A stretch of 64,000 bases of DNA from Xanthocytophaga flava. Its GTDB lineage: Bacteria > Bacteroidota > Bacteroidia > Cytophagales > 172606-1. The translations under genes and the position numbers were made by a program. Positions 1 through 8,924 of this stretch are shown here, one piece after another (within the stretch, counting starts at the first letter, position 1; each line of letters starts with the position of its first letter). The stretch lies in the NCBI GenBank assembly GCA_030068525.1, contig JASJOS010000004.1:434001-498000 (forward strand), given 5' to 3'. The notes beneath the pieces were generated by a model. The model was not told the DNA's origin, made no database searches, and saw nothing but the letters and a program-made list of their open reading frames with translations.

Positions 1-339
1 GCAGCTTTAATCGGACCTGCCAATCTGATAGATATCCATCCATCTTTAGATCTCGACCTGACCCCCAAACTTATTTTTGGCGTTGATTATGATGTCTTCT
101 GGCGATATAGTCAACATGATGGAATTTATGCACCCAATGTATCTCTTATCTATTCCGGAAAGGATATCAGTGACAAATTTATTGGGCAACAGTTTATTAC
201 AGATCTGGTCTATACACCTAACAACTTTCTGTATTTCAGGGGTGAGCTTACCTGGTTTGCAGCAGGTGATTTTTTAAAAGCAGCAGGCACAGGAAAAGAT
301 ATTTTGTTTAGTGCTGCTACCATTCAGCTAAAATTCTAA
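1..339 (+). CDS. Alginate export family outer-membrane protein (3' end only)
   Basis: The window opens inside this gene and only the last 112 codons are present. The fragment has alternating hydrophobic/polar strands and ends in a terminal aromatic residue (QLKF), as expected for the last strands of an outer-membrane beta-barrel. The closing segment (GELTWFAAGDFLKAAG, then GKDILFSAATIQLKF) matches my memory of the C-terminus of the alginate_exp porin family in Bacteroidota. By family it would be an outer-membrane channel; the substrate cannot be told from this part. The stop codon overlaps a possible ATG of the next frame (TAATG). Confidence 0.65.
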   Translation, partial: AALIGPANLIDIHPSLDLDLTPKLIFGVDYDVFWRYSQHDGIYAPNVSLIYSGKDISDKFIGQQFITDLVYTPNNFLYFRGELTWFAAGDFLKAAGTGKDILFSAATIQLKF

Positions 340-407
340 TGGTAGCAGATGAAAGCTTCCTGAAGAAAAATACAGACTATTTGTTTCTGCTTTTACACAA
401 CCCAACT

Positions 408-959
408 ATGGCTACAAAAAACACAACTATTCATAATAAGATAACCGGAGAGAAAATTACCTGGCTTGAAACTTCACAGGATTCCAATGGGAAGAGACTT
501 GTGTTCCTATTTGAAGTAGCACCTAAAGGAAAGTTACCTGTTACTCACTATCATCCCAATCAAACGGAAACATTTGAAGTGTGCAAAGGTACTTTTACTG
601 TTCGACTGGCTGGACAGGTACATATCTTAAAGGCAGGTGAAAAACTGCTTATTCCGAAAGGAGTTCCACATCAGTGGTGGAATGATTCTGTAAATGAACC
701 TACAAAAATGAAAGTAATTTTTGAGCCAGCCTTGCATACGGAAACGTTTCTGGAACAGTTTTATGGCCTTAGCAATGATAATAAGACTGCAAAGGATGGT
801 ACTCCTGCTTTTTTGCAGTTGATGGCCATGGTAAATGAATATGAAATTTATATCACTGGACCACCTTTGTTTATTCAGAAGGCATTGGGGTTTGTGCTTG
901 GAGGATTGGCTAAATTAATTGGGATAAAAAAATATTACCCCCAATATAGTAAGAAGTAG
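408..959 (+). CDS. Cupin domain protein
   Basis: A 183-residue protein with one cupin barrel. Motif 1 is visible as HYHPNQTETFEV (His-x-His ... Glu) followed by Gly, and motif 2 as a Pro-x-x-x-x-HQWW segment, so the usual metal ligands are present. The C-terminal third contains a hydrophobic stretch ending in a basic tail (KKYYPQYSKK). Enzyme or sensor function is not evident. I chose the ATG at 408 because the protein then begins MATKNTTIHNKITGEK, a plausible family start. An in-frame ATG at 339 overlaps the upstream stop codon and would add 23 residues that look unrelated to a cupin. Confidence 0.8.
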   Translation: MATKNTTIHNKITGEKITWLETSQDSNGKRLVFLFEVAPKGKLPVTHYHPNQTETFEVCKGTFTVRLAGQVHILKAGEKLLIPKGVPHQWWNDSVNEPTKMKVIFEPALHTETFLEQFYGLSNDNKTAKDGTPAFLQLMAMVNEYEIYITGPPLFIQKALGFVLGGLAKLIGIKKYYPQYSKK

Positions 960-1106
960 TTGCCTATGGATAGTTGCTCTCCTCAGCAGATTTCAACTAT
1001 GTTGGAAGGTGTAATATAGACCAACATCCACCCACTGCCCGGCGTTCACCAGATAAGAGTAGCTTCGCTTACACAACTAAATGTAAAACAATTAATTCAA
1101 AAGAAA

Positions 1107-1901
1107 ATGGACTTACAACTGACAAACAAAACCGCATTTATCAGTGGTTCAACCGCAGGTATCGGCTATGCGATTGCAAAAAGACTGGCAACCGAAGGGG
1201 CAACAGTACTTATTAACGGTAGAACCCAGATTGCCATCGACAAAGCTGTAAACGAACTAAAAACAACAACTGGAAACCCAAATATATCTGGCATCGTGGC
1301 AGATTTCCTGGATGTTGACCAAATAAACCAACTACTCGATCAGCTACCTCCTATCGATATTCTGATCAATAATGCAGGAATATTTGAACCTAAATCGTTT
1401 GTCGATATCACTGATCAGGAATGGCTACGGTTTTTTGACATGAATGTACTGAGCGGCATCCGGTTATCACGTCATTTATTTCCCAGCATGTTAGAAAACA
1501 ACTGGGGACGAATTATTTTTATTTCAAGCGAAAATGCTGTATCACCAGCAAGTGAAATGGTACATTATAGTATGACCAAAACAGCTCAGATCGCTATCGG
1601 TCGGGGTATGGCTGAACTTACAAAAGGAACCGGTGTCACAGTTAACTCCATTTTGCCAGGCCCAACCAAATCGAGAGGAATGGCTGGGTTTATTTCTGAT
1701 ATGGCAGCAGTAAATACCATTACTATAGAGAAGGCGGAACAAAATTTCTTTAAAGATATTCGTCCTACCTCTTTGATACAACGTTTCGCATCTGTAGAAG
1801 AAATAGCAGATACGGTAGCTTATTATGTAAGTCCGTTAGCATCTGCCACCAATGGAGCTGCTATTCGTGTGGAAGGAGGAACCATCAACACCATTATCTG
1901 A
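1107..1901 (+). CDS. SDR family NAD(P)-dependent oxidoreductase
   Basis: A 264-residue classical short-chain dehydrogenase. The nucleotide-binding motif GSTAGIG lies near residues 14-20, the NNAG motif near 88-91, and the catalytic Ser and YxxxK pair are in ISSENAV and HYSMTK. The C-terminus (AAIRVEGGTINTII) is the usual family ending. The substrate is unknown. It starts with ATG directly after an A-rich stretch typical of Bacteroidota leaders. It is convergent with the peroxiredoxin-like gene and is probably its own transcription unit, as 147 bases separate it from the cupin gene. Confidence 0.9.
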   Translation: MDLQLTNKTAFISGSTAGIGYAIAKRLATEGATVLINGRTQIAIDKAVNELKTTTGNPNISGIVADFLDVDQINQLLDQLPPIDILINNAGIFEPKSFVDITDQEWLRFFDMNVLSGIRLSRHLFPSMLENNWGRIIFISSENAVSPASEMVHYSMTKTAQIAIGRGMAELTKGTGVTVNSILPGPTKSRGMAGFISDMAAVNTITIEKAEQNFFKDIRPTSLIQRFASVEEIADTVAYYVSPLASATNGAAIRVEGGTINTII

Positions 1902-1991
1902 TTATTTAACTCACTTGGCCATCCTGCCAAAGACCTGATTTTTAACAGTTTTCTCAAAGCTTAGATTCTATACTATCTCTGTTCTTTCTGG

Positions 1992-2015
1992 CTTGGGTAT
2001 ATTGAAGTACCCAAG
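1992..2015. terminator. Weak hairpin between convergent genes
   Basis: An 8-bp perfect stem (CTTGGGTA at 1992-1999 with TACCCAAG at 2008-2015) and an 8-base loop lie between the convergent SDR and peroxiredoxin-like genes. There is no clear T tract on either side, so the terminator role is inferred from position. Confidence 0.35.
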
Positions 2016-2016
2016 T

Positions 2017-2598
2017 CTATTGATAAGCCAGTTGTTCTGCTTCAACAAATTCCTTTATTTTTCGCACATCCAAACGATCAGTCAGCCTTTCAGAGTAATA
2101 GACATCTTTAATAGTCAAATCTTCTGCGATCAGAAATTCGGCAGGCATGGTAGAAAAAGACTCTCCACTGGCCATCATATGTGTAGGTAATCCTTTGGAG
2201 ACAGCATCAAAGGCTGTTTGGGCAAAAGTGGCAATATGACTCATAGTTGACTTATACAGTGACTCTTCCAGTCCATAAGAAGCATACCATTTCTTTTCCG
2301 GATCAGCTATCAGAGGAATAGGAGATACCTCCTGATGAAAACTGCTTTGCAACAACACTTTTTCTGTAGACTCAAAGAAAAAGATCATTTCAAGTCCCTT
2401 GGGATGTAGCTCATTATATACTTTTAGCAGTTTGTGCACGCGAATATTACAAAACGGACAACCTACATGGCGGAAAAATCCTATCAGAATCTTTTTATCA
2501 CGATAGGTCTCTAAATTAATCTGACGATCAAAAATATCTTTTACGCTAAAAACAGGAGCTTTTAGTTCACGTTGTAACTTACTATTGATAGATTGCAT
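2017..2598 (-). CDS. Peroxiredoxin-like (AhpC/TSA family) protein
   Basis: A 193-residue thioredoxin-fold protein. The segment FFRHVGCPFC holds a CxxC pair (Cys47, Cys50) after the first beta-strand, where peroxiredoxin-like proteins of the AhpC/TSA superfamily carry the peroxidatic Cys. The N-terminus describes an APVFSVKDIF substrate-protein segment typical of the fold. Likely role is reduction of peroxides or disulfides in the cytoplasm, since no signal peptide is seen. It starts at an ATG at 2598 and is monocistronic. The CxxC makes a thiol-disulfide oxidoreductase an alternative reading. Confidence 0.78.
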   Translation of the reverse strand: MQSINSKLQRELKAPVFSVKDIFDRQINLETYRDKKILIGFFRHVGCPFCNIRVHKLLKVYNELHPKGLEMIFFFESTEKVLLQSSFHQEVSPIPLIADPEKKWYASYGLEESLYKSTMSHIATFAQTAFDAVSKGLPTHMMASGESFSTMPAEFLIAEDLTIKDVYYSERLTDRLDVRKIKEFVEAEQLAYQ

Positions 2599-3064
2599 AG
2601 TTTGGGTGGACTTCGAAGTATTCTATCTTAACTTTATCATACATACGATTACAACTATTGAATGGATTTACTGTAGGTTGTACGTAATCTTTGTTAGTAT
2701 GTGTTATTTCCTTTTATAGTAAATACGATAAGCAATCTATTAGTACTCCTGGTTTTCGTCTACATCTCCAGTATCTATCAGGCAATTCCAGAGCATATCA
2801 TTGAGTTGTTTGCTCTGTTTGAATATGGATACTATTTCCTATTAAAGAAAAGATGGTAGACATTTGACAGTCTACATACTGAAGATTTTACCTTTCTATA
2901 AAGTAAATTCAGTTCTATCTACCTATTGAATAAGCCCTTTTATTGAAAATAATTAACACAAAAAGGTAAAAAGGATTCTAAACGTAAATTCTGTTCTATA
3001 CTGCCCGGTAAATACTTCTTAGCATTGTAGTAATTAGTCAATTACATAAAATTATCCTCTCACT
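2599..3064. other. Gene-free interval, 466 bases
   Basis: An A/T-rich divergent interval between the peroxiredoxin-like gene and the secreted 190-residue protein. I find no coding frame of useful length. The only structure I noted is a small inverted repeat, GTAGAC at 2856-2861 with GTCTAC at 2870-2875. It presumably holds both promoters, but no exact TAnnTTTG element was found. Confidence 0.5.
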
Positions 3065-3637
3065 ATGCTTCTTTTTACTGAAAAATCGTCTCTAAGTATC
3101 TTCTATTTTTATCTCAACAAAGCGATATTTACCCGCTTGATTTTTCTATTAACGGGCCTCTTCTTTACCTGTTCCTCTGTATGGGCGCAGAGTGAGCCTG
3201 TTGCAGCCGCCTATCCCAAAGTAATGATGTATATGGGTGTTCTACATCCTCTTGTTACATTCAGTGATCAGGAAACAGTTACCAACTTTGACACCTATTA
3301 TGCAGTTGGGTTTCCAACTGGTGTTAATCTTTGGAAAAGCAGTAAGATAGGCTTCTCAATAGAGGTAGTTCCATTGATCCGTGCAGACAAAGAAGGTAGC
3401 AAAATGAACAACCTGCTTTTTCATCCTGGTGTGCTGGTAGGTCTGGGAAAAGGATTTACGTTTGCCGGACGTGCTGCTTTTGAAACATCCGGACGCTATG
3501 GTTTTACGCCTGTACTCAACAAGGTTTTTAAAACTCGTAGCGGAAGCTATTTTGTAGCGATGCCTCTGCCTGTTCGGTTTGGAAATAACCATTCTGCCAC
3601 GTTTACCATTGGATTGCAGTTTGGAGTGGTTATCTGA
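3065..3637 (+). CDS. Secreted, barrel-like protein of unknown function
   Basis: A 190-residue protein that I do not recognise. Its N-terminus has a hydrophobic stretch (about residues 22-40) ending SSVWAQ, which looks like a signal peptide with an unusually long N-region; an internal start cannot be excluded. The rest alternates short amphipathic strands with Gly/Phe turns and ends in FTIGLQFGVVI, resembling a small outer-membrane beta-barrel. It lies 52 bases upstream of the chromate genes on the same strand, so it may be cotranscribed with them. That link is inference only. Confidence 0.7.
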   Translation: MLLFTEKSSLSIFYFYLNKAIFTRLIFLLTGLFFTCSSVWAQSEPVAAAYPKVMMYMGVLHPLVTFSDQETVTNFDTYYAVGFPTGVNLWKSSKIGFSIEVVPLIRADKEGSKMNNLLFHPGVLVGLGKGFTFAGRAAFETSGRYGFTPVLNKVFKTRSGSYFVAMPLPVRFGNNHSATFTIGLQFGVVI

Positions 3638-3689
3638 CAAGACAGGATAGTAGTACTATGATTGAAACTAACTGCTAACTATCATACCG

Positions 3690-4142
3690 ATGAAATGGAT
3701 AACCCGTGAACGTCCAAAAATAGATCGAATCGCCTGTCCCTGGCTGATTAAAAACTTTATTGATCCCCATGCAGAGTTTATTTATGTACCCAAAGAGCAG
3801 GTATTTGCTTCCGCGAAGCAGCTGGATGCTATTCCGTATGATATACCAGGTGCAGAATATTCACATTATGGAGATCAGTGCAGTTTCGATTATTTTATTG
3901 AGAAACATCAACTCACCGATCCGGCTTTACTCCGCCTAGCTCCCATTGTTCGGGCTGCGGATACTGACCATTTTGATCTTGTACCACAGGCAGCAGGCTT
4001 ATGGGCCATTTCTGCTGGCCTGTCTGTTTTATATACAGATGATTATGAGCAGTTGTCTATTGGAATGAAAATATACGATGCCTTATATGCCTGGTCTACA
4101 CATGCTTTACACGAAACACACACATGGAATCCCAAACTATAA
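3690..4142 (+). CDS. Chromate resistance protein, ChrB C-terminal domain
   Basis: A 150-residue protein starting MKWITRERPKIDRIACPWLIK, which is the recognisable opening of the ChrB C-terminal domain (PF09828 family). His-containing segments (SHYGDQCSFDYF, ADTDHFDL) recur in the family and could bind metal. It lacks the N-terminal domain of full-length ChrB, so it is the stand-alone form. Its stop overlaps the start of chrA by 19 bases, which implies translational coupling and a shared role in chromate response. Regulator versus accessory enzyme is unresolved for stand-alone forms. Confidence 0.85.
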   Translation: MKWITRERPKIDRIACPWLIKNFIDPHAEFIYVPKEQVFASAKQLDAIPYDIPGAEYSHYGDQCSFDYFIEKHQLTDPALLRLAPIVRAADTDHFDLVPQAAGLWAISAGLSVLYTDDYEQLSIGMKIYDALYAWSTHALHETHTWNPKL

Positions 4143-5320
4143 CTCCCCCCAGTCATGTACCATCTTATAGTCTGAAAGATATTGTATGGTACTTTCTTAA
4201 ACTCGGGACACTCGGCTTTGGCGGCCCTGTGGCCCTGGTAGGATACATGCACCGCGATCTGGTAGAAAAACGTCAGTGGATCTCAGAAGAAGAATATCGG
4301 GAAGGCCTGGCTCTGGCGCAACTGGCTCCAGGCCCTTTGGCAGCCCAGTTAGGTATTTATATGGGGTTTGTTCATTATGGGGTGCTGGGCGCTACCTTAG
4401 CCGGATTGGCCTTTGTGCTTCCTTCATTTGTCATGGTAGTACTGCTTGGAATAGCTTACCGGATGTATGAAGGGTTAAGCTGGATGCAGGCGGTTTTCTA
4501 TGGTGTAGGGTCTGCTGTAATCGGGATTATTTCCTTCAGTGCCTATAAGCTTACCATAAAGTCGGTGGGAAAACTTACGAAAGAGTCTATTCAGACCAAC
4601 TGGCTATTGTGGCTGTTTTTCGTTTCTATGGCAGTGGTCACAGTAATTACGGAACGGGAAGAGGTTTGGCTGTTTGTAGGATTGGGCATTGTTTATATGC
4701 TGGTAAAAGCTCCTCCAGCCTGGATCAAACGCAAGAAAGGAAGTTTGTCTTTTATGTTGCTGACCAGCATTGGATTCTGGGAATACAAACCTGATACTCT
4801 CTGGCAGATTGGTCTTTTCTTTACCAAAGCGGGAGCCTTTGTTTTTGGTAGTGGCCTGGCTATTATTCCATTTCTGCAAACAGGCGTAGTGAATGAATAC
4901 CATTGGCTAAATGAAAAACAGTTTTTGGATGCTGTAGCAGTCGCTATGATTACACCAGGTCCTGTAGTCATTACGGTAGGTTTTATTGGGTATCTTGTGG
5001 CAGGTTTTCCGGGTGCCTGTGTAGCTGCTCTTGGAGTTTTTCTACCTTGTTATGTATTTACTGTTTTGCCAGCACCGTATTTCAAAAAGATAGCTAAAAA
5101 TGTAAGTATCAAGGCTTTTGTGGACGGTATCACAGCTGCTGTAGTAGGAGCACTATTCGGTGCTGTTATCGTTATTGCCATGCGGTCTGTAACCGATATT
5201 CCGTCTACTTTGATTGCGGTTGCAACCGTTCTGGCATTGATCTATGTAAAGAAACTTTCCGAACCCTATCTTATTCTGATTGCGGCTGTTGTAGGATTGA
5301 TTTTAAAATTATTGCTTTAA
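4124..5320 (+). CDS. chrA: Chromate efflux transporter ChrA
   Basis: A 398-residue polytopic inner-membrane protein of the CHR family, of the long type with two homologous halves. The signature GFGGPVALVGYMHRDLV with the following QLAPGP marks the N-terminal half (about residues 32-70). FGSGLAIIPFLQ with MITPGPVVITVGFIGY marks the C-terminal half (about 240-290). It should export chromate driven by proton motive force. It overlaps the ChrB-domain gene and is followed 60 bases later by a DUF1259 gene on the same strand, suggesting a three-gene operon. Confidence 0.92.
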   Translation: MESQTITPPSHVPSYSLKDIVWYFLKLGTLGFGGPVALVGYMHRDLVEKRQWISEEEYREGLALAQLAPGPLAAQLGIYMGFVHYGVLGATLAGLAFVLPSFVMVVLLGIAYRMYEGLSWMQAVFYGVGSAVIGIISFSAYKLTIKSVGKLTKESIQTNWLLWLFFVSMAVVTVITEREEVWLFVGLGIVYMLVKAPPAWIKRKKGSLSFMLLTSIGFWEYKPDTLWQIGLFFTKAGAFVFGSGLAIIPFLQTGVVNEYHWLNEKQFLDAVAVAMITPGPVVITVGFIGYLVAGFPGACVAALGVFLPCYVFTVLPAPYFKKIAKNVSIKAFVDGITAAVVGALFGAVIVIAMRSVTDIPSTLIAVATVLALIYVKKLSEPYLILIAAVVGLILKLLL

Positions 5321-5380
5321 GCTTAGCCTGTTTTCTGTTATCAGACGTAAAATGTTCATACATCCCTTACTCCTTTCTAG

Positions 5381-6352
5381 ATGAAACGAAGAAACTTTTT
5401 GCAAACTGCCCTGCTTAGCAGTACTACACCCCTTCTGGCAATAGCTAGTCAACAAACCAATGAAAAGATCGTTTATGCTACTACTCCTATTTCAGAAGCA
5501 GAAATGGCAGCTATTGATAAAGCATTAGGCAAAAAAGGAACCTACAATCAGACCCAGGCTGTGTATACAGTGGCATTACCCAGAAATGATCTGAAGGTTA
5601 CCATAAAAGGACAACCTGTTCCTATTTCCTTTGGATTTGGAGGCTGGGTCTCTTTTAAGAAAACCATCGACGGCAAACAGACTGTGATGATGAGCGACAC
5701 GGTATTGTTACAGGAAGAAGTGAATCCGCTTATTTCTGCCACACATGCCAGTGGATTGGAAATCAGTGCTATTCACAATCATTTCTTTTATGAAGAGCCT
5801 CGTGTTTTTTATATGCATTTGCATGGTATGGGAACAGCAGAAGAACTGGCAACCAAATTTGCAGCAGCTGTTGGACAGACCAAACTCTTTCCTGCTAATC
5901 AACCTGTTCCTTCTGCAGGTGGAGGCAATACAGCCAAAGAAATTTTTGACTTGCCCGCTTTAGATGCCATTGTAAAATATACCGGAGTTGTAAACGGACC
6001 AATCTATAAGTACACTGTAGGAAGAGAGGATGTAAAGATTACTGCCATGGGAGCTGAAATGACGTCAGCTATCGGACTCAATTCTTGGGCATCCTTTACT
6101 GGAACCAAAGAACAGGCACACATTGCAGGCGATATTGCCATGCTGGAAAGCGAAGTTAATACAGTAGTGAAAACGTTGCGCGAACACAATCTGGAAGTAG
6201 TAGCCTTACATCATCATATGTTGGGAGAAAGTCCCCGAACGATTTTTCTGCATTATTATGGACAAGGACCCGCAACGACACTGGCTCAGGGCTTTCGTGC
6301 AGCATTAGATGTATTGGGCAAAGGTAAAAAGTCAGGACATAGTATGCATTAG
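5381..6352 (+). CDS. DUF1259 (LppY/LpqO-like) protein with two repeats
   Basis: A 323-residue exported protein. It starts MKRRNFLQTALLSSTTPLLA, an Arg-rich signal resembling a Tat or Sec leader. Two DUF1259 repeats follow: the first includes SAIHNHFFYEEPRVFYMH (about residues 128-145), the second VVALHHHMLGESPRTIFLHY (about 275-295). The paired His clusters could bind a metal or small ligand, but no activity is established that I know of. It follows chrA by 60 bases, and the juxtaposition suggests a periplasmic accessory of the chromate module. That functional link is inference. Confidence 0.85.
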   Translation: MKRRNFLQTALLSSTTPLLAIASQQTNEKIVYATTPISEAEMAAIDKALGKKGTYNQTQAVYTVALPRNDLKVTIKGQPVPISFGFGGWVSFKKTIDGKQTVMMSDTVLLQEEVNPLISATHASGLEISAIHNHFFYEEPRVFYMHLHGMGTAEELATKFAAAVGQTKLFPANQPVPSAGGGNTAKEIFDLPALDAIVKYTGVVNGPIYKYTVGREDVKITAMGAEMTSAIGLNSWASFTGTKEQAHIAGDIAMLESEVNTVVKTLREHNLEVVALHHHMLGESPRTIFLHYYGQGPATTLAQGFRAALDVLGKGKKSGHSMH

Positions 6353-6710
6353 TGTGTCTCTTCCGGAATAATCAGAGTGTTGAAGTTGCAGTTCAATCCA
6401 GTCATAGACATGTATTGCCACTTCCCAGCCTAATTCGCCACAAATATAGTGTGAACGATTAGCAAACTGACGATACTATATATATCTGCGGAACCTGAGA
6501 TTATCTTGCTTCCTGGTAAAAACAAAAAGCAGTCATTAACAGAATGGCTGCCTTTTATTTTGTTCTACAAGCTTGTTCTTGACTAAGCGGATACTGCACA
6601 TTGCAGTTCTATCTACACCATTGTGTAGTTTATTACAGTCGATTCTTTGATAGCAATGTTGTACATAGTTTAACATCCTACTTACTTAATTATGGCATTC
6701 GGTTCTACAC
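6353..6710. other. Gene-free interval, 358 bases, with a terminator
   Basis: The interval between the convergent DUF1259 gene and the response regulator. It contains the strong hairpin at 6524-6562. On the minus strand, 6475 to 6332 is open without any start codon and reads like a possible gene remnant (see findings). No intact gene is supported. Confidence 0.5.
6524..6562 (+). terminator. Rho-independent terminator
   Basis: A 9-bp stem with one G-T pair (6529-6537 with 6543-6551) and a 5-base loop. A-runs upstream pair with T-runs downstream, and a T-rich tail follows. It lies 170 bases after the DUF1259 stop, so it probably ends the chromate operon transcript. Confidence 0.7.
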
Positions 6711-7424
6711 CTATTGTTCTATCTGCTTTGGAGGAACGTTAAAAATGAAACCCACTTTAAAAACATTTTCAATGCTTATATCAGGGTCTTCTTTGAGGTA
6801 TTTCCTTATTTTGGTAATAAAAACATCCAGGCTCCTGCCCAAAAAATAATCATTTTCTCCCCAGAGATCTTTGAGCATTTCTTCTCTCTTTATGACCCTA
6901 TTCCTACGGATGGCAATATAGTTGAGAATGTCACTTTCCTTTTCTGTGATTCGTTTTGTGCTGGCACCTATTGTTAAGGATTGGTTTGAGACATTGAATG
7001 TATATTTTCCTATAGAGATAACTTCTGATTTGTCTTCACCCACGCTCTCAGGAATCCTTCGGATAACCGCTTTGATTTTCCACAGTAACTCTTCTTCATC
7101 AAAGGGTTTTGTGATATAATCATCAGCCCCTAAATCATAGCCCTTTAATTTATCCTCTTTTAACGACCTGGCTGTGATAAAAATGACAGGAATCTTTTTA
7201 TCCTTGGTTCTGATCTCTTTTGCCAGCGAAAATCCATCACGGTAAGGCATCATTACATCCAGTAAACACAGATCAAAGGAATGGGAATGGAAGGCCTTTA
7301 AAGCCAACTCTCCATCTTTACAAAGCTTTACATCAAAACCTTCTGTCTCCAGGTAATCCATCAAAAGGACGCCCAGGTTAAGATCATCTTCTGCCAGTAA
7401 TATTCTAAGCTTATCTTTAGACAT
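6711..7424 (-). CDS. Response regulator, OmpR/PhoB type
   Basis: A 237-residue two-component regulator. The receiver domain opens LRILLAEDD, with phospho-acceptor Asp56 in LCLLDVMMP and the conserved Lys in YITKPFDEEEL. A winged-helix DNA-binding domain fills about residues 135-230. I start it at the ATG at 7424, which gives the family N-terminus and an 8-base overlap with the kinase stop; a longer in-frame start would lie deep inside the kinase gene. It is translationally coupled to the histidine kinase encoded upstream of it on the same strand. The pair resembles RprXY-type systems. Confidence 0.92.
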   Translation of the reverse strand: MSKDKLRILLAEDDLNLGVLLMDYLETEGFDVKLCKDGELALKAFHSHSFDLCLLDVMMPYRDGFSLAKEIRTKDKKIPVIFITARSLKEDKLKGYDLGADDYITKPFDEEELLWKIKAVIRRIPESVGEDKSEVISIGKYTFNVSNQSLTIGASTKRITEKESDILNYIAIRRNRVIKREEMLKDLWGENDYFLGRSLDVFITKIRKYLKEDPDISIENVFKVGFIFNVPPKQIEQ

Positions 7425-8688
7425 AGGGTAATCTGATGATAAATGTAGTTCCTTTCCCCTTTTCGCTCTCCAGTGCAATAATACCTTTATGTAACTCAAC
7501 TATCTTTTTGATGTAGGCCAATCCAAGCCCAAATCCTTTTACAGTGTGTATATCTCCGGTTGGCACCCTGAAGAACTTATCAAATATCTTTTTGTGGTAT
7601 TTCTTTTCTATACCTATGCCCTTATCAGAAACGGCAATCAGTATATGCTGACCGATGTTTGAGGTCTGAACAGATAGTTCAAGTTTCTCTCCGGAATATT
7701 TGATCGCATTGTCAATCAGGTTGCACAGTGCATTGGTAAGATGTGTTTTGTCTCCCATAACCACACTTCTGTCTGCAACCAGATCTGTTTTCAAGTACCC
7801 ATTCTGGTCCTCAACCTGTATGTTTATGTATTTTAAAGCCCCCGTAATGAGTTGATGAACATCCAGCTCGGTCTTTTGCAAAGGAATTTCCCCTCTTTCC
7901 AATGCAGTCATACTTAACATCTGTTCTACCTGAAGCCGTAGTTTCTCATTCTCTTCAAGTATGATTTCCGAATGATGTTTCATTCGCTCTTCCTGCTTAT
8001 GGGTAGACGCCTTCAGGATCATTTTGCCTGCTAAGGCAATATTTGTCAAAGGGGTTTTAAATTCATGGGTCATATTATTTAAAAAGTCCGTTGTGTGCTC
8101 TGATATTTTCTTCTCATAGATCAGTGAAACAATGGTTCGCCATGATAAAACGAGCACAACAAGAATCAGTATAACAGACGCAATAAAGACACTTCCCATC
8201 TCCTGCCGGATAAACTGTTCTTTTTTTGGAAAGATAAGTTTCAGTTCTACCCCATTTTTGTTGGCTACAGCCTCCAGATTCTTCTTATAACAACCCGGCT
8301 GATCAGGTTTAGCATAAAGACCCTTAGAATACAGATCATCAGGATAGAGATTATTTACAAAGCCGATATTATCTTTGAATGGAACCGTACCTGGTTTGAC
8401 CTCAAAGTAGTACTCAATATGAAAGTTATAAAACTTCATATAATGGGTAAACAACGAATCTATTTTATGGATCTCACTCTTTCCTATACTGGTTTCCAGT
8501 TTCCTGCATGCTTCTTTATCAGAAGCGAGAGCTTCAACAGTGCGGGCGAGAACCATATTTGCCTTTTCGTTAAATAGCTCTTCCTTTATTTGTGCCGTTT
8601 GCACTATCCAGTTCACCTGGATAATCAGTACAACGACCAATGCCAGCGAAGAAATAGAGATAAAGAGATATGTCCGGTTCAGTTTCAT
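7417..8688 (-). CDS. Sensor histidine kinase (RprX-like)
   Basis: A 423-residue membrane kinase. It has an N-terminal membrane segment (about residues 7-27), a periplasmic region of about 130 residues, a second membrane segment near 165-187, and then HisKA with the phospho-accepting His in NMTHEFKTPL (near residue 207). An HATPase domain follows with N-box NLIDNAIKY and G-boxes DKGIGIE and GFGLGLAY. I chose the ATG at 8688 (MKLNRTYLF) because it puts the signal-anchor at the N-terminus; 16 extra upstream codons look non-coding. It is divergent from the TonB-C-terminal gene at 8925, a possible target. Confidence 0.9.
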   Translation of the reverse strand: MKLNRTYLFISISSLALVVVLIIQVNWIVQTAQIKEELFNEKANMVLARTVEALASDKEACRKLETSIGKSEIHKIDSLFTHYMKFYNFHIEYYFEVKPGTVPFKDNIGFVNNLYPDDLYSKGLYAKPDQPGCYKKNLEAVANKNGVELKLIFPKKEQFIRQEMGSVFIASVILILVVLVLSWRTIVSLIYEKKISEHTTDFLNNMTHEFKTPLTNIALAGKMILKASTHKQEERMKHHSEIILEENEKLRLQVEQMLSMTALERGEIPLQKTELDVHQLITGALKYINIQVEDQNGYLKTDLVADRSVVMGDKTHLTNALCNLIDNAIKYSGEKLELSVQTSNIGQHILIAVSDKGIGIEKKYHKKIFDKFFRVPTGDIHTVKGFGLGLAYIKKIVELHKGIIALESEKGKGTTFIIRLPYV

Positions 8689-8806
8689 AGAAGAGTAGCA
8701 GAGAAGTATTTCAAAATTAGCCATTTTCCAGCGCATATTCCCTACGTTAACAAGTCATTAACATGGCAATAACTACTCAGTAACAAAAGCAACTCTCAAT
8801 CAGAGC

Positions 8807-8814
8807 TATCTTTG
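8807..8814 (+). promoter_or_regulatory. Putative -7 promoter element (TATCTTTG)
   Basis: An exact TAnnTTTG match in the divergent region, 110 bases upstream of the TonB-C-terminal gene. No good TTTG -33 partner is visible on this strand, so confidence is limited. Confidence 0.4.
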
Positions 8815-8924
8815 TTCTATAGATTAAAATATATATAACAAAGGCTCTTCACAAGTGATACACAAAACAGAAGAGAGAACAACACATTCGAAAATATAAC
8901 TATTCATCTTTACGAAAACATATC

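Noticed and set aside
339..407. Upstream start of the cupin gene overlapping the porin stop (TAATG)
   Set aside because: It would allow translational coupling, but the 23 extra residues are not cupin-like; kept only as an alternative.
974..1216. 80-codon frame overlapping the SDR start
   Set aside because: It overlaps the well supported SDR gene in another frame and has no recognisable content.
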